NCBI GenBank assembly: GCA_021795795.1
Contig: JAJYPA010000308.1
Location: forward strand, 1-9,231
Direction: 5' to 3'
DNA: 9,231 bases
Source: Pseudomonadota bacterium
GTDB taxonomy: Bacteria; Pseudomonadota; Gammaproteobacteria; Halothiobacillales; Halothiobacillaceae
Shown here: positions 5,404 through 9,231 of the stretch, piece by piece
Layout of the letters: each line of letters starts with the position of its first letter
How positions within the stretch are numbered: position 1 is the stretch's first letter
Notes under the pieces: model-generated
What the model saw: the letters and a program-made list of their open reading frames with translations, nothing else
Database searches by the model: none
What the model was told of the DNA's origin: nothing
Made by a program: the position numbers and the translations under genes

Positions 5404-8193
5404 TCAGCTGTCGTTTACGCTCTTCTTGCGCTTGCCCTTCACCGGTGTCTCCGCAGCGGTCATCTTGGTATAGAGGTCGAAGAGTTTTTCTAATCGTTCG
5501 GTGTCGTTCTTGAAGCGGCGACCGATGTAGATACGCTCCAACACTTCGTCGTTGCGCTCGTGCGCGGCGCGCAGGTCCTCAGGCATGGTCTCGGGGTCGT
5601 AGAGCTCGGCGATGGTCGCCGGGAAGTGATGCTCCCGCGCCAACAGGATGTCCTCTGCGCAGCGGGTGAGATCAGCCTCGTTTTTCTCGGTCAGCGTCGG
5701 CACCGGGAAGGTATTCCAGCCGAGGGTGTTGGAGTAGCGGTAGCGCGTCTCCAACTTGCCGCAAACAGTGGCGATCCAGACCAGATGCAGGCGCGAGGCG
5801 ATGAGTGCCATATTCCAGAGGGGAGCATCGTAGAGGGCGAAAGCGAGGTTGCTAACCACCGAATGATTGTCAATCAGCCCAACAGGAAGATACTCACGAC
5901 CCTCCGATGACACGCCTGGAAGAATCAACGTGTGCTTTTCGCCGTAATACATCTCGCGGAACTGATGAGCCCGATGCGCCATTTCTTTCGTCGACGTGTC
6001 CTTACTCTTAAGCCGCATTGCCCGAACGCCATCAATGCGAGCTCGAATGGAGGCTATCTGCAAGGCCTGCGACAATTGTTCATCGGAAATCCAGAGACAC
6101 TTGCGAACAACTCCGCGAATAAACTCGGCAGAGCCGTAAATGCGCCGAAGAAAGGTCTCCGCATCCGGCGTGCTCAGACCAAGCGCGGCTGCTTCATCCG
6201 CCGAGAGTAAAAGATTTCCTCCATCGACGGGCATGTTGCCGAAAGACATATTGGGCAGGCTCGAAATGCTCTTGCGCTGGCCTTCGACCACCACATTCTC
6301 ACCAGCGGTCAAGTACGGCGTAATGTTCGTTGCCTCCCGCACAGTGGTTTCGCCATCGCGGTCTAAGTCGTAAATCTGGCGTTTCTTACTTGCGTCCGCG
6401 GAAAGGCCTACGATGGCGACAGTCACGCCCGCGTTGTGCGCAGCGAGATTCTTCCATTTAAAGCTGGTGTGCGCGAAGCGGATGTGAGAGCCGCGTTTGA
6501 AAATTTCCGGCCACAGAATCGGCACAATGCGGCCTTGGCAGATGGAGTTGGTGCTGACAAAAGCCGAATCCGTTGGCGTGGCTTGTGCGTAAACTGCGGC
6601 TTTCATGAACCAGCCGCCAACATAGTCAATTTGTTTGGAAGAAATGCCACAAGGATCAAATACTGAAGCCAAATCTGCCTTTTGCTCTTTGGTCTGCGTT
6701 TGGCTACCTTTGTAGGGAGGATTTCCGCAGATATAGGTCTCGCCACCCTCGTTCTGAAAGTCGATTTCGGCTTGATCGGCCGACTCGTCAAATAGGTCGT
6801 CGGCCAGCACTTTCACGCCGGTGCCGGTTGGTGGGCAAATGCTCAACCAGTCGATTCGCAGCGCATTGCCGCAGGTAATCCAGTTCTCTTTGCGCAGGGG
6901 GAGAAATTCGGCTAGCGCCAGCTTCGGCCCCCGGTACAGCACGTCACATTGATACTCGGCAATGACTAGTGCCAGGCGGGCTATCTCTGCGGGGAAATCG
7001 CGCAGCTCTATTCCCCGGAAATTGGTGAGGGGGATATCCGAGCGACGGTTAGGCTCTCCCCGTCGCTGGTTGATCTCGGCCTCGATGGCGCGCATCTCTT
7101 TGTAGGCGATCACCAGGAAATTACCAGACCCGCAGGCAGGGTCAAACACCCGGATCCTCGCCATGCGCTTGCGTAGATTGAGCAACAGGCGCGGATTGTC
7201 TCCCGCCTCGGCAAGTTTCGTCCGCAGGTCATCCAGGAAAAGTGGATTCAGTACCTTCAGGATGTTGGGGACGCTGGTGTAGTGCATTCCCAGCTCACCC
7301 CGTTCCTCGTCTTCGGCAATAGCCTGGATCATGGAACCGAAGATGTCGGGATTGATGCGGGTCCAGTCGAGGCCACCAACATGCAGCAGATAGGAGCGGG
7401 CTATCTTGCTGAATCTTGGTACCTCCAAATTGCCCGAGAACAGGCCACCATTAACGTAGGGAAAATCGGGACTGGCAGCCCAACGCGGAATTATTGCTGC
7501 GACCCGGTGGTGGATGGGGGTATTCATGGATAGAAACAGAGTGCCGATCACCTCGTGCACATTGGAGGCATCCGGGGCACTCATCTGCTGAATCGTCTCG
7601 GTGAAGCGGCCTTGGCCACTAAAAATGCCCGTGTCTTCGGCAAAGAAGCAGAAGATCAACCGCGCCATAAAGTGATTCATGTCGTGGCGGCGCTCTGCCG
7701 TCGCCCACTCGGGATTATCTTTCAGCAGCTCGACATAAAGCCGATTCAGGCGGCTCGTAGCACGAATATCGAAGGCGTTCTCGCTGATCTGGCGGACGGT
7801 GCTGATTCCAGCCAGCGGAAGAAAGAAACCAAAATAGTCAGGGAAATCCGGGTAGGAGCAGGCGATGGTCTCGCCACTCAGCAGGTCTTCGGCTTCAAAG
7901 TCCATGCCGTCTGTCGCAAGGATGAATTTCGCCTTGGCTTTCGTTGTGGCGGGACTTGCCTTGAGGGCTGCGAGGGCCTGCGTCACCTGCCCCGCTTCGC
8001 AGCTGAGGATATGAATATTGTTTGTTTGGAGCACGCCGCCGAGATCCGATTTATTGGTAGCACCACTACGCAAGCGCCGGATCGTTGTCGCCTTGTTGCC
8101 AAAGGCTTCCAGGAAGGCATAGGGGAAGCTCTCACGGTCAAAGGGCTTCTCCGCAAGGTCGGTGATAGCCTGTTCGATTTCTACGGCGTTCAT
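5404..8193 (-). CDS. MmeI-like class I N6-adenine DNA methyltransferase
   Basis: A 929-aa SAM-dependent DNA methyltransferase of the MmeI/YeeA-like type. The N-terminal domain (1-135) is followed by a helical linker (about 140-300, with NHFMARLIFCFFAEDTGIF). HYTS is at 304-307. Motif I is FDPACGSGNF (350-359), followed by RGIEL (393-397) and the catalytic motif IV NPPY (491-494). A target-recognition region covers about 600-800, and the C-terminus carries YRYSNTLGWNTFPVP (818-832), typical of the family. It should methylate adenine in a specific DNA site. True MmeI enzymes carry a D...ExK nuclease at the N-terminus; here no ExK is visible, so it appears to be methylase-only. ATG 8193 lacks a clear Shine-Dalgarno and overlaps the stop of a small upstream ORF as ATGA, suggesting translational coupling. 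The gene appears intact. Confidence 0.93.
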   Translation of the reverse strand: MNAVEIEQAITDLAEKPFDRESFPYAFLEAFGNKATTIRRLRSGATNKSDLGGVLQTNNIHILSCEAGQVTQALAALKASPATTKAKAKFILATDGMDFEAEDLLSGETIACSYPDFPDYFGFFLPLAGISTVRQISENAFDIRATSRLNRLYVELLKDNPEWATAERRHDMNHFMARLIFCFFAEDTGIFSGQGRFTETIQQMSAPDASNVHEVIGTLFLSMNTPIHHRVAAIIPRWAASPDFPYVNGGLFSGNLEVPRFSKIARSYLLHVGGLDWTRINPDIFGSMIQAIAEDEERGELGMHYTSVPNILKVLNPLFLDDLRTKLAEAGDNPRLLLNLRKRMARIRVFDPACGSGNFLVIAYKEMRAIEAEINQRRGEPNRRSDIPLTNFRGIELRDFPAEIARLALVIAEYQCDVLYRGPKLALAEFLPLRKENWITCGNALRIDWLSICPPTGTGVKVLADDLFDESADQAEIDFQNEGGETYICGNPPYKGSQTQTKEQKADLASVFDPCGISSKQIDYVGGWFMKAAVYAQATPTDSAFVSTNSICQGRIVPILWPEIFKRGSHIRFAHTSFKWKNLAAHNAGVTVAIVGLSADASKKRQIYDLDRDGETTVREATNITPYLTAGENVVVEGQRKSISSLPNMSFGNMPVDGGNLLLSADEAAALGLSTPDAETFLRRIYGSAEFIRGVVRKCLWISDEQLSQALQIASIRARIDGVRAMRLKSKDTSTKEMAHRAHQFREMYYGEKHTLILPGVSSEGREYLPVGLIDNHSVVSNLAFALYDAPLWNMALIASRLHLVWIATVCGKLETRYRYSNTLGWNTFPVPTLTEKNEADLTRCAEDILLAREHHFPATIAELYDPETMPEDLRAAHERNDEVLERIYIGRRFKNDTERLEKLFDLYTKMTAAETPVKGKRKKSVNDS

Positions 8194-8447
8194 CTGGCGC
8201 CAACACCATGTGTTGCTGGCACTTTGTCGGTAATGTGGGCATCGAATTTTCCGCAGAAAGCAAGACGCTCACGGTCAGCCTCTACACGCTCAGGGCAGTC
8301 GGCCAACACGGCGCATCGCCAGCACTTTGGACGGATCGGCGCGGAGCTACGATGCACTATGTACAGTGCTGAGATCCGAGCCGTATCCGCCGGGAGATGG
8401 GTTGTGGATAAAGGATTGCAGCTTGGCTGCTTGACATCGTAGAGCAT
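8190..8447 (-). CDS. Hypothetical small protein with four-cysteine motif
   Basis: An 85-aa ORF whose TGA overlaps the methyltransferase ATG in the form ATGA. Its second half has four cysteines spaced C-x2-C-x5-C-x13-C (KCWRCAVLADC then FCG), which could bind zinc or an iron-sulphur cluster. The first half looks less protein-like. A start at an internal GTG near 8360 would give a shorter product that keeps all four cysteines. The ribosome-binding site before ATG 8447 is weak. I do not recognise the family. In its favour are the junction with the next gene, the strong lack of a separate ribosome-binding site for that gene, and the ordered cysteines. Against it are the short length and an uncertain start. 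It may be the leading gene of the operon. Confidence 0.42.
   Translation of the reverse strand: MLYDVKQPSCNPLSTTHLPADTARISALYIVHRSSAPIRPKCWRCAVLADCPERVEADRERLAFCGKFDAHITDKVPATHGVGAR
8201..8215 (-). promoter_or_regulatory. Small hairpin just upstream of the methyltransferase start
   Basis: CAACAC and GTGTTG (8201-8206 and 8210-8215) form a 6-bp stem with a 3-base loop. It sits 7 bases before ATG 8193, where a Shine-Dalgarno would normally be. It could limit independent initiation, making translation of the methyltransferase depend on ribosomes arriving from the upstream ORF. Structure seen; effect inferred. Confidence 0.35.
8354..8369. promoter_or_regulatory. Operator-like near-palindrome GCACTATGTACAGTGC
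   Basis: A 16-bp near-perfect palindrome: 12 of 16 bases pair symmetrically, including the outer five on each side. It lies about 160 bases upstream of the methyltransferase ATG and inside the small ORF. It could be a repressor site for a promoter in this region. It does not match the LexA consensus, and no obvious promoter overlaps it. Confidence 0.3.
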
Positions 8448-8597
8448 GGACTGCCTAGTTTCCCATCCGTCAGTTGAACATAGACATTGTGGCCGAAAAG
8501 ACTCCCGCTATGGAAGCTGCAGGGCCGATATGCCGAAGACGATCGCGGATGCCCTTGGCAGATGTTCCTCTTGCCGGTATCAATGACACCTCGGGTC
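8448..8597. other. Unassigned spacer upstream of the operon
   Basis: No protein-like ORF, RNA gene or convincing promoter is visible on either strand. A promoter for the leftward operon should lie here or just inside the small ORF. The best -10-like string on the minus strand (TATGTT, around 8480) has no acceptable -35 partner. Confidence 0.4.
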
Positions 8598-8775
8598 TGA
8601 TGTGGTCCCCCCAGTTCGGACAGCCTGCCGGGGTGATTAAGCTAGGACTTCCGCATAATGAGTCGGAGATGAAGGTGAAACGCATGCAAAACAAGCCCGG
8701 AGCTCAGGGAACAGGCAGCTTTGCCGGCTGCAGGGAGAAAAGACGATGGCGGAGCTGGCTCAGTCCAACACTTAG
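8598..8775 (+). mobile_element. Decayed IS3-family fragment (end plus broken orfA)
   Basis: The segment begins TGATGTGGTCCCCCCAG then TTCGGACAG, resembling the terminal inverted repeat of IS3-family elements. ATG 8669 follows, with GGAG directly before it. Read in different frames, the next 100 bases give pieces of an OrfA helix-turn-helix: REQAAL (about 8705-8723) and then LQGEKTMAELAQSNT (8728-8772), ending in TAG. The pieces are in different frames, so at least one, probably two, indels have broken the gene, and the HPNQ segment that should follow is not recognisable. Only the start of orfA remains; no orfB or second end is visible. Family assignment rests on the LQGEKTMAELAQ match and the end sequence. 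Confidence 0.5.
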
Positions 8776-9106
8776 TATGCCCCCAGACCCTTGTGTCGAG
8801 AAAATAGATCATGCATGGATTATAACCTGATGCGTAGTGCTCAAAAAGGCGGAGGGTCGCATGCTGGCGAGTAATCTGGGTGGGGAGCCGTGCGAGTGGC
8901 ATTATGGACTTCCGAACCTCACCTTTGAACATCGGCGGCGATGCACACGGCCGGGGAATCGTTGAGCGGTCGTCAACGCCATGTCGGTATTCTGGGAAGT
9001 AAAAAACGGGGCGCGGATCGCTTGACATTCGCCGTTCACAACACCAATTTGGCGGTTAATGCTCATCCGGTTACCAAAATAGTAGGTGCTTGGTAGGGTC
9101 GAATAG
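8776..9106. other. Unassigned stretch between two IS segments
   Basis: About 330 bases with no gene I can support. The one ORF on the minus strand (9028-8642) spans the IS3 remnant in antisense and resembles no family I know. A TTGACA at 9022-9027 on the plus strand has no matching -10. This may be further eroded insertion-sequence or host DNA. Confidence 0.4.
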
Positions 9107-9108
9107 TG
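9087..9108 (-). repeat. Right copy of the inverted 22-bp repeat
   Basis: The reverse complement matches 45-66 at 19 of 22 positions, with GTAGGGTCGAAT (9093-9104) exact. It ends within two bases of the predicted IS21-family left end, so the IS may have inserted at or next to it. Confidence 0.3.
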
Positions 9109-9110
9109 TT

Positions 9111-9169
9111 AATCAGCGTGCAAAAGTGAACAGGTAGAGGTGGGAATCAGCGTCGAAAACTGAACACCT
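9111..9169 (+). repeat. IS21-type tandem terminal repeats (two copies)
   Basis: Copy one is 9111-9135 and copy two 9145-9169, with five differences in 25 positions, separated by AGAGGTGGG. These are the probable transposase binding sites of the IS21-family end. Confidence 0.65.
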
Positions 9170-9215
9170 GCTACCCTCTCGGGATTTGGCCCGGGAGGTA
9201 CCTGGAGTGCTTTGC

Positions 9216-9231
9216 ATGGAAACGATTGCCA
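9216..9231 (+). CDS. Partial istA (IS21-family transposase), first codons only
   Basis: ATG 9216 is preceded by GGAG with 8 bases spacing and encodes METIA before the window ends. An N-terminus of this form followed by a helix-turn-helix is common in IS21-family IstA transposases. The call depends on the terminal repeats just upstream, since five residues alone prove nothing. Confidence 0.5.

Larger units (their letters stand above)
9107..9231 (+). mobile_element. Left end of an IS21-family insertion sequence (runs off the window)
   Basis: A TGTT start at 9107 is followed by two imperfect copies of a 25-bp terminal repeat, 9111-9135 and 9145-9169. They begin AATCAGCGT and include AAAA and TGAACA, 20 of 25 identical, 34 bases apart. 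Multiple terminal repeats with this type of sequence are characteristic of IS21-family ends, where the IstA transposase binds. A ribosome-binding site and the first codons of istA follow. The rest of the element lies outside the window. Confidence 0.68.

Noticed and set aside
168..8193. BREX, DISARM or type I restriction-modification locus
   Set aside because: No PglZ, BrxC/BrxL, DUF1998, phospholipase D-like, or HsdS-type specificity gene is present; only the methyltransferase and helicase classes are shared.
7555..8442. 295-aa open frame on the plus strand
   Set aside because: Almost entirely antisense to the intact methyltransferase gene; the translation resembles no known protein and is explained as a shadow.
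8431..8459. TTGACA on the plus strand as a promoter
   Set aside because: No acceptable -10 at 16-18 bases and no plus-strand gene that it would serve.
8642..9028. 128-aa open frame on the minus strand
   Set aside because: It runs antisense through the IS3 remnant, has no family resemblance and no clear ribosome-binding site.
1..9231. CRISPR array, tRNA or rRNA gene
   Set aside because: No regularly spaced repeat-spacer pattern, cloverleaf or rRNA-like segment was seen on either strand.

Overview
The window looks like part of an accessory (genomic-island type) region of a proteobacterium. The genes are moderately GC-rich, the protein families are ones commonly seen in beta- and gamma-proteobacteria and Acidithiobacillus-like organisms, and insertion-sequence material closes the right side. 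The sequence alone does not fix the genus.

Layout: almost everything is on the minus strand and reads right to left. In transcription order there is a small cysteine-containing ORF (8447-8190). It overlaps by 4 bases a 929-aa MmeI-like N6-adenine DNA methyltransferase (8193-5404). After 72 bases comes an AbrB/MazE-type antitoxin (5331-5119) and a PIN-domain VapC-like toxin (5119-4721). These are followed by an SF2 DEAD/DEAH-type helicase (4712-2667), a GIY-YIG (T5orf172/Mug113-like) nuclease (2674-1490) and a coiled-coil DUF2130 protein (1460-168). Gene junctions are overlaps or very short gaps, except the 72-base gap before the antitoxin. That gap carries a plausible promoter with a perfect 15-bp palindrome over its -35 box.

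Working model (inference): methyltransferase, helicase and GIY-YIG nuclease form a modification/translocation/cleavage set, i.e. a restriction-like anti-phage or anti-plasmid system. The methyltransferase shows no obvious nuclease motif of its own. DUF2130 carries a D...ExK pattern and may be a second nuclease. The toxin-antitoxin pair sits between the modification gene and the predicted restriction genes, where it could act as an addiction or guard module. I do not recall a named system with exactly this gene set.

Flanks: the left 167 bases contain no gene but hold a large imperfect stem-loop and a 9-bp tandem repeat. The right 780 bases hold a decayed IS3-family orfA fragment, two stretches I cannot assign, and the start of an IS21-family element with its tandem terminal repeats and the first codons of istA. 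Inverted 22-bp copies (19 of 22 identical) lie near both edges of the window.
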